DNA of 64,000 bases from Treponema sp. UBA4307. GTDB lineage: Bacteria; Spirochaetota; Spirochaetia; Treponematales; Treponemataceae. This document shows positions 26,486 to 35,349 of the stretch, one piece after another (position 1 is the stretch's first letter; every line of letters begins with the position of its first letter). The notes under the pieces were generated by a model, which ran no database searches, was not told the origin of the DNA, and saw nothing but the letters and a program-made list of their open reading frames with translations. The stretch covers positions 1-64,000 of the forward strand of contig DGUP01000053.1 in NCBI GenBank assembly GCA_002394685.1. Direction: 5' to 3'. Both the position numbers and the translations under genes were made by a program.

Positions 26486-28090
26486 ATGATTAAAAAACTT
26501 AAACTCGTATTCCTCATAATGTTTTCTAGTTCACTGCTTTTTCTCAGCTGTAAAAATAAAGTTCCTGCTGCCTCACAGCAAATGGTACTGCCTGTTGAAG
26601 TGACTTCATCCATGAATGGTTCTTATGTAATGTTAAATATCAACGGCTACATGTATGCCTTTCTTTTAGATTTAGGGCTTGAAAAGAATTATATCGATGA
26701 ACATACAGCTTACGTCATTAACAATTATAAAAAACAGAAAGACAAAACTTTCCGCATAAACTCCTTAAACTGGGGTGCATATACTTTTAATAACATTGAC
26801 TTCGTTATTAATAACACATTATCTTTAGACAGTTTTTATGCCGGAATATTAGGACAGGATTTTTTCAAATCATTTGACTTTCTGACACTGGACCTGTCTA
26901 CAAATCGGCTTATCCTTAATGAAAGTATTTCAAGTAAAAATTTTATAAAATATAGACTTAATAATTATACCGTCTCTTTCAAGCAAAAGAATATCAATAT
27001 GGGGTTAGCAACTCTTACATTACCTAACATGTATTCAGACTCCCTTCAAAGTTTTCCAGAAACAGATCTGGATGTGAACATAAGTAATCCAATTCCATAT
27101 TCCCAGTCAGAGCTTTACACTTTATTTCCTGTTTATTTTAAGGGTAAGGATGCTCTGCTTGGCTTTGATGCACTGATGGAAAATACAGTGTCGTTCGACT
27201 TGAAAAACAAAAAGTTTGCTTTTAACAAATCAAATAATACTGAACCTTTACCATTTCGAAATCCCGGCGAAAAAATGTCTGTTTCTGAAAAAATAATAAA
27301 ATCAGACATTAACTTGCCTGAAACAATAGAGATACCTTTACAAATCAAAAATAACGGAATGTATATTAATATTCCCTTTGATGACAAAGAACTCTCCTTT
27401 ATGCTTGATACTGGAGCCCCACAAAATTTGATTTTTAAGGAAGGATTATATAAAACTCACATCAAAACAAATGATAATGAACATTCGTTTAAGGTATGTA
27501 CACCGTCTTACATAATTAATGATACAAAAATGGATGAAATAGAACTAATACTCTATGACGCTAAACAGGGGCTTAAAAACGATGGTTTACTTGGAATGGT
27601 TTTTCTTACTTCTTACCCCGAATATGCCTACGTACAGATTAATTATCCAGAAAAGGTTCTCAGATTTACAAATAAAAAACCATCCGGACAGGAAGTTCCT
27701 ATTGAATCAAAAAATCATATTTATTGTAATGTAGAAGTAAATGGTAAAATATACAAAGCACTAATAGACTCCGGTTTTATCGGAGCCTCCTATATTGTTG
27801 ATTGTTCAGATAAGGAACTTTTTTCTGAACAACAAAGTCAATCAGCATATAGCTTATATAATCGTATCACCGAATCTTTTCCTTACACAAATAATCTTCC
27901 AGTAACAATTGGAAATAAAAAAATTCAAATCCCATGTTATAACTCTTCTAAAGAACACATAAACAGTTTAATTCCAAATTTCTTAACAGTTGACAATATA
28001 GGAAATGTTAGCATGGTTTTGTGCATAGACCTTTTTACTAAAAATATAGTTACCTTCGATTTTAAGAACTCACTTATGTGGATTGAATAA
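26486..28090 (+). CDS. Lipoprotein with three retropepsin-like domains
   Basis: Lipoprotein signal (L-L-F-L-S-C), then three segments that each look like a retroviral-type aspartyl protease domain. A hydrophobic-hydrophobic-Asp motif begins each: L-L-D-L-G near residue 62 (degenerate), F-M-L-D-T-G-A near 308 (canonical) and A-L-I-D-S-G near 428 (DSG variant). Each is followed about 80 residues later by a G-I-L-G/G-L-L-G or related hydrophobic segment and a final beta strand (L-D-L-S-T-N-R-L-I-L; I-N-Y-P-E-K-V-L-R-F). Retropepsins normally dimerise with one Asp per domain; here domains in one chain could pair. A paralog with two D-T-G motifs lies at 62360. AGGAAGG supports the start. Proteolytic activity is not shown. 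Confidence 0.7.
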   Translation: MIKKLKLVFLIMFSSSLLFLSCKNKVPAASQQMVLPVEVTSSMNGSYVMLNINGYMYAFLLDLGLEKNYIDEHTAYVINNYKKQKDKTFRINSLNWGAYTFNNIDFVINNTLSLDSFYAGILGQDFFKSFDFLTLDLSTNRLILNESISSKNFIKYRLNNYTVSFKQKNINMGLATLTLPNMYSDSLQSFPETDLDVNISNPIPYSQSELYTLFPVYFKGKDALLGFDALMENTVSFDLKNKKFAFNKSNNTEPLPFRNPGEKMSVSEKIIKSDINLPETIEIPLQIKNNGMYINIPFDDKELSFMLDTGAPQNLIFKEGLYKTHIKTNDNEHSFKVCTPSYIINDTKMDEIELILYDAKQGLKNDGLLGMVFLTSYPEYAYVQINYPEKVLRFTNKKPSGQEVPIESKNHIYCNVEVNGKIYKALIDSGFIGASYIVDCSDKELFSEQQSQSAYSLYNRITESFPYTNNLPVTIGNKKIQIPCYNSSKEHINSLIPNFLTVDNIGNVSMVLCIDLFTKNIVTFDFKNSLMWIE

Positions 28091-28191
28091 AACGAAGACT
28101 TGATAATCAAGTTTGTCTGGATTTTGAAACAATTCTACTTAAGAATGGTATTAAACCAAAATCATTTGAGTCTGTTAAAATATACGGTTAA
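28087..28191 (+). pseudogene. Possible remnant of a gene 3' end
   Basis: After the protease-like gene an open stretch without a start codon reads L-D-N-Q-V-C-L-D-F-E-T-I-L-L-K-N-G-I-K and ends at TAA 28189-28191. The amphipathic, protein-like composition suggests the 3' end of a deleted gene, but no family is recognisable. Confidence 0.22.
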
Positions 28192-28205
28192 CTTTTCCAA
28201 TCTTC

Positions 28206-28724
28206 TCACCTGACCCACTGATAAGCCATGCGCTTCCATAGTTCAGGGGGAAGATCAGTGTGGGCTTCGGTGTTGATGATTCCGCAGTATTTAAAGCCGT
28301 TCTTTTCAATCAGGTGCTGCATGATTTTGTTGTCTTTGAAGGTATCTATTCTGATATTTGTATACTGCTCTTTTACAAAATCTATGGCGGCGTTAAAAAT
28401 GCCTTTTATCTGTCCATCACTTGCAAGCCTGTGGATGGTAACGTAGGGATCATCATTAATCCAGACGCCATCAATTTCCTCATAAGTTGATTCAATCCCA
28501 AAAATCATTGTGAAAACTCCGTGGACTTTTCCCTGGCTCTCTAACACATAAAGATTATTGTTTCTTAAATCTCTTTCAATGTAATCAAGTGAAGGATAGC
28601 CTTCTTCCCACTGTTTAGGATTGCCTGTTTTTTTCATAAATTCTTTGGCAACTACATAGATTGAAGCGATTGTTTCTGTGTCGGATTCTACTGCCGGACG
28701 AATAAGAATTTTTTTTGTGTACAT
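28206..28724 (-). CDS. GNAT-family N-acetyltransferase
   Basis: A 172-residue GNAT-fold protein: I-R-P-A-V-E-S-D-T-E-T-I-A at the N-terminus, V-H-G-V-F-T-M-I-F-G in the central strand, and a C-terminal I-D-T-F-K-D-N-K-I-M-Q-H-L-I-E-K-N-G-F-K-Y-C-G-I typical of the family, where the acceptor strand ends in a Gly-Phe turn. The usual Q/R-x-x-G-x-G/A acetyl-CoA loop is degenerate (L-A-S-D-G-Q-I-K-G-I). Substrate unknown. GAGGAAAA precedes the ATG on the minus strand. Confidence 0.8.
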   Translation of the reverse strand: MYTKKILIRPAVESDTETIASIYVVAKEFMKKTGNPKQWEEGYPSLDYIERDLRNNNLYVLESQGKVHGVFTMIFGIESTYEEIDGVWINDDPYVTIHRLASDGQIKGIFNAAIDFVKEQYTNIRIDTFKDNKIMQHLIEKNGFKYCGIINTEAHTDLPPELWKRMAYQWVR

Positions 28725-28782
28725 TTTTTCCTCTAATAAATATTTTGCCTTTTATAGATTTTTGAGGAGTGTACAGTATTGT

Positions 28783-28820
28783 TAAAAAAAATAAAAGGCG
28801 CCTGCTTTTACAGACGCCTT
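28783..28820 (-). terminator. Rho-independent terminator of the cyclophilin-like lipoprotein gene
   Basis: On the minus strand: AAGGCG...CGCCTT stem (28815-28820 with 28795-28800) extended by CTG/CAG beyond one mismatch, followed by TTTTATTTTTTT. Confidence 0.78.
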
Positions 28821-28851
28821 CCGGCAGAGAAATTACTTTCCTCTTACCAGA

Positions 28852-29283
28852 CTAGATGAAAGTAATCTTACAGTTCCCGCTTTCCAGTTTCTGGATAAGC
28901 ATTTCCCTCTCGGCTATATTACCGAGTTTTGCTCCTCTGGCAATCCATTGTGAATAATCATTCTGCCCAAGGAACATTACGATTCTGTTGTTGGCGTCAA
29001 GAAAAACATCTCCAGGCTGAATAGTGTGATCCTTCTTAAACTTTTCCGGATCAACCTGGATAGTTTCTGCCATATCAACAAAATACACTCCATCCATTGA
29101 ATAAACATCTTTTGAATAAAAGGTCACAGTCTGGTGCTGTGGCAGATCAATGTTTTCAATTGTGATGGCAGCTAAAGGAATGTCAGATTTAGCTGAATCT
29201 GCTTGTGAACTGACGCAGCCTACAAAAACAAGTGCTGCGGCGACCAATGACAAAAAAGTCATTACTTTCAGTGTCTGTTTCAT
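28852..29283 (-). CDS. Small lipoprotein with cyclophilin-like fold segment
   Basis: Lipoprotein signal with V-F-V-G-C near residue 22. The mature 120 residues include P-G-D-V-F-L-D-A-N-N-R-I-V-M-F-L-G-Q-N-D-Y-S, then a G-N-I turn, an arrangement that resembles cyclophilin-like (DUF/cyclophil_like2) proteins, in which a P-G-D strand precedes a G-x-N-x-x-S loop. No peptidyl-prolyl isomerase active site can be claimed. GAAGGAAAC precedes the ATG on the minus strand and a terminator follows. Confidence 0.6.
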   Translation of the reverse strand: MKQTLKVMTFLSLVAAALVFVGCVSSQADSAKSDIPLAAITIENIDLPQHQTVTFYSKDVYSMDGVYFVDMAETIQVDPEKFKKDHTIQPGDVFLDANNRIVMFLGQNDYSQWIARGAKLGNIAEREMLIQKLESGNCKITFI

Positions 29284-29599
29284 TTTGTTTCCTTCTCTGC
29301 ATAAAATTCTGATAATAATCTGGACACAAAAGACACTTTTTATAATGGTATAGGAGGTATTGAAGTGAGGGTTTATAGTAAGACCATTAAATGCAGAATA
29401 AAACTCTAACTCCGATATTCCTACTATAATGCATATGGTATGGAAAATCTAATTTCTGCGGGCATAATTATATTATTTATTTGTTATATTTTATAAGTTT
29501 TCCGTACAAAATAGCAGAAGCCCCTCTAAAAGTGTAAAATATAATAAAGGTCATCTCGAAAAAGAGAAGCTTTTTTTGATGTTCCTTTGGGGAGAGAAT
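29284..29599. other. Intergenic region between divergent lipoprotein and membrane-protein genes
   Basis: About 315 AT-rich bases without a convincing gene. It should hold the promoters of both flanking genes. No promoter stands out enough to call. Confidence 0.4.
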
Positions 29600-30067
29600 A
29601 TGAAAAAAATTATTGCTTTTTTATTTATTGCGCTTACATTTTCAACTTTAGCATTTGCACAATCTTCTGTGGAACTTAAGGAAGATTCCTCTGCAAGTAT
29701 TCGTGAATATCAACTTAAAAACAGCCTGCTGGGATTTGGTACAGGTTCCAGACTGCAGGGGGATTTAGAATCTGCAAAAAAACTTCTGACTTTTGATATT
29801 GCAGGAATCTCTCTTATGACAGTTGGAACTATTTCAATGGTGGCTACTGATTTTACGTATAAATTTTTAAAGGCTTACGTAGGAGAGCTTTCAAAAGCTG
29901 ACTACTGGATTTCAGGTTCCATAATCGGTGCAGGTGTTGTTGTTTTTATAACTGGAAGGGTATTCGGCTGGGTTTTACCTGAAAAATTTGAAGTGTCAGA
30001 AAATGCAGAAATTTCTTTGACAACCTATCAGGGAAATCCTGCTTTACAACTGCAGGTGAGATGGTAA
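29600..30067 (+). CDS. Small exported membrane protein, possibly P13-like
   Basis: Signal peptide ending T-L-A-F-A-Q, then about 130 residues with two hydrophobic segments. The core L-L-G-F-G-T-G-S-R-L-Q-G-D-L resembles the conserved region of the spirochaetal P13 outer-membrane channel family, in which G-x-G-S-x-x-Q-G-D is followed by a Gly-rich membrane segment; this link is by eye and uncertain. GGGGAGAG at 29589-29596 sets the start at ATG 29600, not at the TTG/ATG codons at 29576-29579. The next gene begins 21 bases after its stop. Confidence 0.55.
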   Translation: MKKIIAFLFIALTFSTLAFAQSSVELKEDSSASIREYQLKNSLLGFGTGSRLQGDLESAKKLLTFDIAGISLMTVGTISMVATDFTYKFLKAYVGELSKADYWISGSIIGAGVVVFITGRVFGWVLPEKFEVSENAEISLTTYQGNPALQLQVRW

Positions 30068-30088
30068 ATGGTACAGACAGGAGGATTT

Positions 30089-31072
30089 ATGAAAAGACTT
30101 TTTCCTTTGATTTTTATTACGGTATTTTTTCTTACAAGCTGTGTTGCTTATATTGATTCCAAAAACAGAAAGGCCGAAAGTCAGGCAGAATTTAAGGTCA
30201 CATGGAATTCCAGTGTTGGAAATAAAATTTCAAATCTTGAATATGATAAAGGCACTTACAATAAGTACGATTTATATCTTCCAGCTGATTCTACCACGGA
30301 GCAGGCAAAACATCTTATTATGTTTACCCATGGAGGTGGATGGACCGGGGGTAGCAAGGATTCTGGAGAACTCTATTGTAAATACTTTACTTCCAAAGGT
30401 TATGTAACCGCTTCAATTGATTATACTTTGTGGGATGGAACTCACACTCCTTCAATCGCCTCTCTGAATGACGAACTTCTGGCGGCTGTGACTGCAATTA
30501 AAATCAAGTGTTCCGAAAAAGGTTTTGAATTGATGGATATGGCAACTTTTGGTTACAGTGCGGGTGCTTGTCAAAGTCTTCTCTATTCTTTTACTCATAA
30601 GGATGATTCTCCTCTTCCTGTAAAATTCTGCATGGACTGGTCAGGGCCTGTTACATTTGATCCAGCCTACTGGTCTGTGGAGGCGGGAATCTACGAACCG
30701 GAACTTGGGCTTCTTGGATTAAAACATGGCAGTGATTCAGAGATTGCGGCTTTTGTTGAAAAGTTCAGCGGGCAGAATGTTACTGTTGAAGATGTAAAGT
30801 CTGGTGCTGCAGAAGCTGTATGGAATTCAATTTCCCCAGTCTTTTATGTTAAAGAAAACTGGGTTCCTGTAATTCAGTGTTACGGTGTTTACGATGGAAT
30901 TGTGCCTGTAGGTCAGCAGAAACTTTTTACGACTGTTCTTGAAGAAAATGAAGTTCCCCATAACACTGTAGTTTTTCCACACTCTGGTCATGGCCTGCAT
31001 TGCGACATAGACAAGATCAGAGTGTTTAAAAAACTTGCTGACCAGTACTGCCAGCAGTATTTTGGAATCTAG
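30089..31072 (+). CDS. Alpha/beta-hydrolase lipoprotein (esterase/lipase)
   Basis: Lipoprotein signal with F-L-T-S-C near residue 15. The oxyanion-hole motif H-G-G-G-W-T-G-G, nucleophile elbow F-G-Y-S-A-G-A (Ser), and C-terminal D-G-I-V-P-V and H-S-G-H-G-L give a complete Ser-Asp-His set, as in BD-FAE-like carboxylesterases and hormone-sensitive-lipase relatives. Being a surface or periplasmic lipoprotein, it may deacetylate plant polysaccharides together with the hydrolases in this window (inference). AGGAGG at 30079-30084 fits ATG 30089. Its stop codon almost touches the stop of the convergent chemoreceptor gene. Confidence 0.83.
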   Translation: MKRLFPLIFITVFFLTSCVAYIDSKNRKAESQAEFKVTWNSSVGNKISNLEYDKGTYNKYDLYLPADSTTEQAKHLIMFTHGGGWTGGSKDSGELYCKYFTSKGYVTASIDYTLWDGTHTPSIASLNDELLAAVTAIKIKCSEKGFELMDMATFGYSAGACQSLLYSFTHKDDSPLPVKFCMDWSGPVTFDPAYWSVEAGIYEPELGLLGLKHGSDSEIAAFVEKFSGQNVTVEDVKSGAAEAVWNSISPVFYVKENWVPVIQCYGVYDGIVPVGQQKLFTTVLEENEVPHNTVVFPHSGHGLHCDIDKIRVFKKLADQYCQQYFGI

Positions 31073-31073
31073 G

Positions 31074-32960
31074 TTAAAGAGTAAACTTCTTCATTTCAGA
31101 ATCAATTCCTGCAATAGCAAAGCGGTTTTTCTCTGAAGACATATTTACCTGTTTTACAACTGTGACGATTTTTTCAGAGGCATTTTCCATTTCGCTTATT
31201 GCTGAATTAATTTCCTGATTTGCCTGATCCAGGGCCTGCATCTGGTTAACAACCATTTGTCCTCCGTCCCGCATTTCCTGGGCATCATTTTTAACGTCGA
31301 TTGTTGTAGAATCAATATGGCGCATTGCTTCCAGAATCTGGGTGCTTCCCGCACTCTGCTGCAGCATTGCATTGCGGACAGTTTCTTCCTGATCATTTAC
31401 AACTTTTGACAGGTTAGCCATAATTTCAAACTGCCCCTGAACCAGGCGGGTACTTTCACTTACGCTGTTAATGACATCCTGAATTTTCTGAAGACTGTCT
31501 GAAATATGTTTTCCCTGTTCGTCACTCTGGATTGCAAGCTTACGAATTTCATCTGCAACAACAGAAAATCCTCTTCCTGCTTCTCCTGCATGAGCTGCTT
31601 CAATGGCGGCATTCATAGCCAGCAGGTTAGTCTGACTTGCAATGTCCTGAATTACAGTTGAAGCCTCAATCAAGCCCTGGCTTTCATCAAGAATTTTACT
31701 TGCGTAATTAACGGCCTGCTCAACTCTTTCGTAGCCCAGGTCGTATGCTTTTGAAAGCTGTTCAGAAGTTACGCTGTTCTTTTCCAGAATATCTGTAACG
31801 TCTTTAATATTTGTAACCATCTGCCTTACAGCAGCCGCACTTTCTTCTACGCTGGAACTTTGAGCCTGAATGCTGCAGTTAAGCTTTTCAATATTCTGCA
31901 TGATATTGTTTGTAGCGTTTCTTGCAGTTTCTACATTTCCGGACTGATTTTTAATCTTTATATTTACTGAAGAAATGTTTTCAAGAATTTCCCTGATTTC
32001 CTGGTCAGTTTTCTGCATATTATCTTCCAGTTCATTACTTACCTGAACTGTTGAACTGATATTTTGATTTACTCCTGAAAGCAGTTTTTTGTTATTATCA
32101 AAGAAATCATTGAGATTATTGATGACCATACCAAACTGATCACGGTTTTCTACAGGAAGTTTTTCTCCGGTGTAGTCCCCCTTTGCCAGAAGACGACTCA
32201 TATCACCAATTTTCTTAATGCTTTTAAGAAGTGATTTCATCTGAACTGCAACAGCAAATCCTGCACAGAAAAGACCTGAGAGCATATGAGGAATCCAGGT
32301 AATGACAAATTTGATTGCAAAAGCATCTTTGTTGTCAAAAAATTTATCCCCGTAAGCTCCGTAAGTTGTAACGATTGAAAGCATTACTCCGGCAAAAATA
32401 CCCCAGATAAGTACAATCATTGTTACAGTCAGGCGGGCAGTAATTCCCATTGATATATCACCATCCTTAAGTGGCAGAAATGAAAGCCATTTAGAATAGC
32501 GGTCAATCCACAAGGAATAAAAGAAAATGCTCACAAGACATGTAGCACTTACACTGGTATAAATGACTCTCCATATTGACCCCTGTGCACCTGTAAGAGC
32601 AAAGGTCAGGTTAATTACACCTGGATAAATGAATCCTACCAGAATTGGTGTAATCATATTAAAGAACATCTGGCTTTTGTATGCGCGGGTACATTCTTTC
32701 TGAGAAAGTTCGCTGCCGTCATAGTTTCGGATTTTTTTTTCCAGAGAGTGATTAACAAAAAAAATTCCCAGAATATAAATCAATATAAAAGTAAGTACCG
32801 GGATGGAAAAATAGACTTTGATTCTATCTTGTGTGGAATTATAAATGCTTGAATTGATAATTGAAAAACTCAGTCCGTAAATAAATGGAGCAACGTAAAT
32901 CATCCAGCATAAAATACTTGTAAGCACTGGAGGACGGTTGCGTAAAGAATCCTGTCCCAT
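31074..32960 (-). CDS. Methyl-accepting chemotaxis protein with multi-pass N-terminal membrane domain
   Basis: A 628-residue chemoreceptor. The first about 235 residues contain six hydrophobic segments with little periplasmic sequence, so the ligand domain is integral to the membrane rather than Cache-type. A HAMP domain follows (I-G-D-M-S-R-L-L-A-K-G-D-Y), and the methyl-accepting region has the tip S-Q-T-N-L-L-A-M-N-A-A-I-E-A-A near residue 445 and G-R-G-F-S-V-V-A-D-E-I-R. The ribosome-binding site on the minus strand (AGGAG) overlaps an inverted repeat CCTGTT-N6-AACAGG (32969-32986) that could mask it. Confidence 0.93.
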   Translation of the reverse strand: MGQDSLRNRPPVLTSILCWMIYVAPFIYGLSFSIINSSIYNSTQDRIKVYFSIPVLTFILIYILGIFFVNHSLEKKIRNYDGSELSQKECTRAYKSQMFFNMITPILVGFIYPGVINLTFALTGAQGSIWRVIYTSVSATCLVSIFFYSLWIDRYSKWLSFLPLKDGDISMGITARLTVTMIVLIWGIFAGVMLSIVTTYGAYGDKFFDNKDAFAIKFVITWIPHMLSGLFCAGFAVAVQMKSLLKSIKKIGDMSRLLAKGDYTGEKLPVENRDQFGMVINNLNDFFDNNKKLLSGVNQNISSTVQVSNELEDNMQKTDQEIREILENISSVNIKIKNQSGNVETARNATNNIMQNIEKLNCSIQAQSSSVEESAAAVRQMVTNIKDVTDILEKNSVTSEQLSKAYDLGYERVEQAVNYASKILDESQGLIEASTVIQDIASQTNLLAMNAAIEAAHAGEAGRGFSVVADEIRKLAIQSDEQGKHISDSLQKIQDVINSVSESTRLVQGQFEIMANLSKVVNDQEETVRNAMLQQSAGSTQILEAMRHIDSTTIDVKNDAQEMRDGGQMVVNQMQALDQANQEINSAISEMENASEKIVTVVKQVNMSSEKNRFAIAGIDSEMKKFTL

Positions 32961-33024
32961 AGTGAACTCCTGTTATTTCGAACAGGAAGATAATATTATA
33001 ATTTTTATTTTTTACCAAGTAGAT

Positions 33025-33052
33025 TTGATTTTTTTTATCTGTAAGTTATACT
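33025..33052 (+). promoter_or_regulatory. Promoter of the 242-residue membrane-protein gene
   Basis: TTGATT (33025-33030), 16-base spacer, TATACT (33047-33052), followed by GTGGAG and the ATG at 33075. Confidence 0.6.
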
Positions 33053-33074
33053 ATTAAAAAAGTGGAGTTTAGAT

Positions 33075-33803
33075 ATGTTAAAATCATCTTATTTAAGAAT
33101 TAGAAATTTTCTTGGACTTTTAGGCTGCCTGCTTCCAGTTCTGTGTGTGGCTGGAGCTGCCTTTTCTCCCAACACGGCAAACAAGGGCTGGTGGTATTCT
33201 ATCAGCGTTACTTATTATTCAAGTCCTATGTTAACCGGGGTACTGGCTGCAGTGGGGCTTTTTCTGATTGTATACCGCAGTTACGAGGCAGTTGATACTG
33301 TGATTAATACAATTGCCGGTTTCTTTGCCCTTTGTGTTGTCTGCTTTCCATGTGAATGTTCCTGGCTTCCTGAAACAACCCGGGTCGGACTTTTCTGGCT
33401 GCCTATCTACATTACAAAATGGGTTCACTATGCAACCGCTTTTCTCCTTTTCCTTCTGCTGGCAATAAATTCCCTCTGGCTTTTTGCAAAAGGAAAGAAT
33501 CCTGTTAAAAATAAAATTTACAAAATCTGCGGCTGGACTATGATAGGAGCTTTGCTTTGCTTTGGTCTTAATATGGTCTGGTGGAAAGTTGAACCAATGA
33601 TTATTTTCTGGGAAACAGTGATGCTCCTGGCATTTGGTTTCAGCTGGCTGGTTAAGGGTCATTGCTTTGATAAGTGGTTCGGTAGATTGAATAAGATTCG
33701 CAAACAGGTTGTTAAAAATATTGAAATTCAGAATGAAAAGGAGTCTGAAAATTCTTCTGAAAATCAATCTGAAAACTCATCGGAAAATCCTGAGGAAATT
33801 TAA
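33075..33803 (+). CDS. Polytopic membrane protein, unknown function
   Basis: The 242-residue protein has six predicted membrane segments, with conserved-looking aromatic and Cys residues in loops (W-W-Y-S-I-S-V-T-Y-Y-S, F-P-C-E-C-S-W-L-P). The last 20 residues are a hydrophilic tail of repeated S-E-N-x-S-E-N units that looks slippage-prone. The layout resembles DUF998-like proteins but I cannot name it. A good promoter and GTGGAG precede the ATG. Confidence 0.65.
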   Translation: MLKSSYLRIRNFLGLLGCLLPVLCVAGAAFSPNTANKGWWYSISVTYYSSPMLTGVLAAVGLFLIVYRSYEAVDTVINTIAGFFALCVVCFPCECSWLPETTRVGLFWLPIYITKWVHYATAFLLFLLLAINSLWLFAKGKNPVKNKIYKICGWTMIGALLCFGLNMVWWKVEPMIIFWETVMLLAFGFSWLVKGHCFDKWFGRLNKIRKQVVKNIEIQNEKESENSSENQSENSSENPEEI

Positions 33804-33883
33804 ATAAAACCTTCCATTCTGTCCATATACATTTGGCCTTTAAATCTTTATAATAACTTATCCTAGCATTTAGAGGTTGTTAT

Positions 33884-35317
33884 ATGGGCGGCGTATTTGG
33901 TGTGGCTTCTAAAGATGATTGTTCTTTAGATTTGTTTTTTGGTGTTGATTATCACTCTCATCTTGGAACAAAAAAAGGTGGGCTGGCAGTTTACAAAAAC
34001 GACGGCTCTTTCCAGCGTTCCATCCACAATATTTCTAATTCACCATTTAGAACTAAGTTTGATACAGATATTGGAAATATGAAGGGGCCGATAGGAATCG
34101 GATGTATTTCGGATTATGAAGCACAACCTCTTCTTGCCCGGTCTCATCTGGGACGTTTCGCAATAACTACAGTTGGTGCAGTTGCAAATAAAGAAGAGCT
34201 GATTAAAGAACTTATGGAAAACGGCGGTTCTTTTCTGGAAATGTCAGGCGGGGAAGTTAATCAGACAGAACTTATCCTTGCTCTCATAAACACACAGAAG
34301 ACAATTGTTGACGGAATAAGATACGTACAGTCCAAGATTGAAGGTTCTATCTCCATGCTCATTGCTACAGCGGACGGAATTTATGGAGCCAGAGATAAAC
34401 TGGGACGCACTCCTCTTCACATCGGTATAAAAAAAGATAACAACGGTTCAATTTTATCTCACTGTATTTCCTTTGAAAATTTTGCATACATGAATCTGGG
34501 CTACAAAGACGAACATGAACTTGGTCCGGCAGAAATTGTTTTTATAACATCAGACCGCTACGAAGTTATACAGCAGCCGGCAGACAAAATGAAAATCTGT
34601 ACCTTCCTCTGGATTTACTACGGATATCCTACTGCCTGTTACGAAGGCGTTAATGTAGAAACAATGCGTTATAACTGTGGAAAATATCTTGCCATGCGGG
34701 ACAAAGATTCTAATATTCATCCGGACTATGCAGCAGGAGTTCCAGATTCCGGTACTGCACACGCTGTAGGTTATGCAAATGAAGCCGGCATTCCTTTTAC
34801 AAGACCTTTCATAAAATATACCCCAACCTGGCCACGTTCATTTATGCCGACTAATCAGGAGCAGCGTAATCTCATTGCCCACATGAAACTTATTCCTGTT
34901 CCTCAGCTTATAAAAGATAAAAGCATTTTGTTAATTGATGATTCAATTGTACGTGGAACACAACTTCGTGAAACAACGGACTTCCTCTATCAGTCTGGTG
35001 CAAAGGAAGTTCACGTAAGACCTGCATGTCCTCCAATTATGTTCGGTTGTAAATATTTAAATTTCTCACGCTCAAAGTCTGAAATGGATTTGATTGCCCG
35101 TCGGGTTGTAAAAAAGTTTGAAGGGGAGGATGTTAAACCTGAGGTACTTGCAAAATACTGTGATCCTGATACTCCTGAATATGAAAAGATGCAGGAAGAA
35201 ATCAGAAAACAGCTGCACTTTACCACTCTGCGTTTTCATCGCCTTGATGATATGCTGGATTCAACAGGTCTGGACCACTGTAAACTTTGTACTTACTGCT
35301 GGAACGGTCAGGAATGA
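33884..35317 (+). CDS. Amidophosphoribosyltransferase-like protein lacking the catalytic cysteine
   Basis: Overall this is a PurF-type protein of 477 residues: class II glutaminase-like N-terminal domain (H-L-G-T-K-K-G-G-L-A-V, S-H-L-G-R-F-A-I) and C-terminal phosphoribosyltransferase domain with the PRPP loop L-L-I-D-D-S-I-V-R-G-T-Q. The N-terminus, however, reads M-G-G-V-F-G, with Gly where active PurF has the nucleophile Cys (M-C-G). Glutamine hydrolysis is therefore unlikely; it may use free ammonia or have a regulatory role. Cys pairs near the end (H-C-K-L-C-T-Y-C-W) match positions of the iron-sulfur cluster of B. subtilis-type PurF. AGAGG precedes the ATG. I recall similar Cys-less paralogs in Bacteroidetes. 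Confidence 0.85.
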   Translation: MGGVFGVASKDDCSLDLFFGVDYHSHLGTKKGGLAVYKNDGSFQRSIHNISNSPFRTKFDTDIGNMKGPIGIGCISDYEAQPLLARSHLGRFAITTVGAVANKEELIKELMENGGSFLEMSGGEVNQTELILALINTQKTIVDGIRYVQSKIEGSISMLIATADGIYGARDKLGRTPLHIGIKKDNNGSILSHCISFENFAYMNLGYKDEHELGPAEIVFITSDRYEVIQQPADKMKICTFLWIYYGYPTACYEGVNVETMRYNCGKYLAMRDKDSNIHPDYAAGVPDSGTAHAVGYANEAGIPFTRPFIKYTPTWPRSFMPTNQEQRNLIAHMKLIPVPQLIKDKSILLIDDSIVRGTQLRETTDFLYQSGAKEVHVRPACPPIMFGCKYLNFSRSKSEMDLIARRVVKKFEGEDVKPEVLAKYCDPDTPEYEKMQEEIRKQLHFTTLRFHRLDDMLDSTGLDHCKLCTYCWNGQE

Positions 35318-35349
35318 TTCTGCTGAAAAATGTATTATAATTGGAGAGT

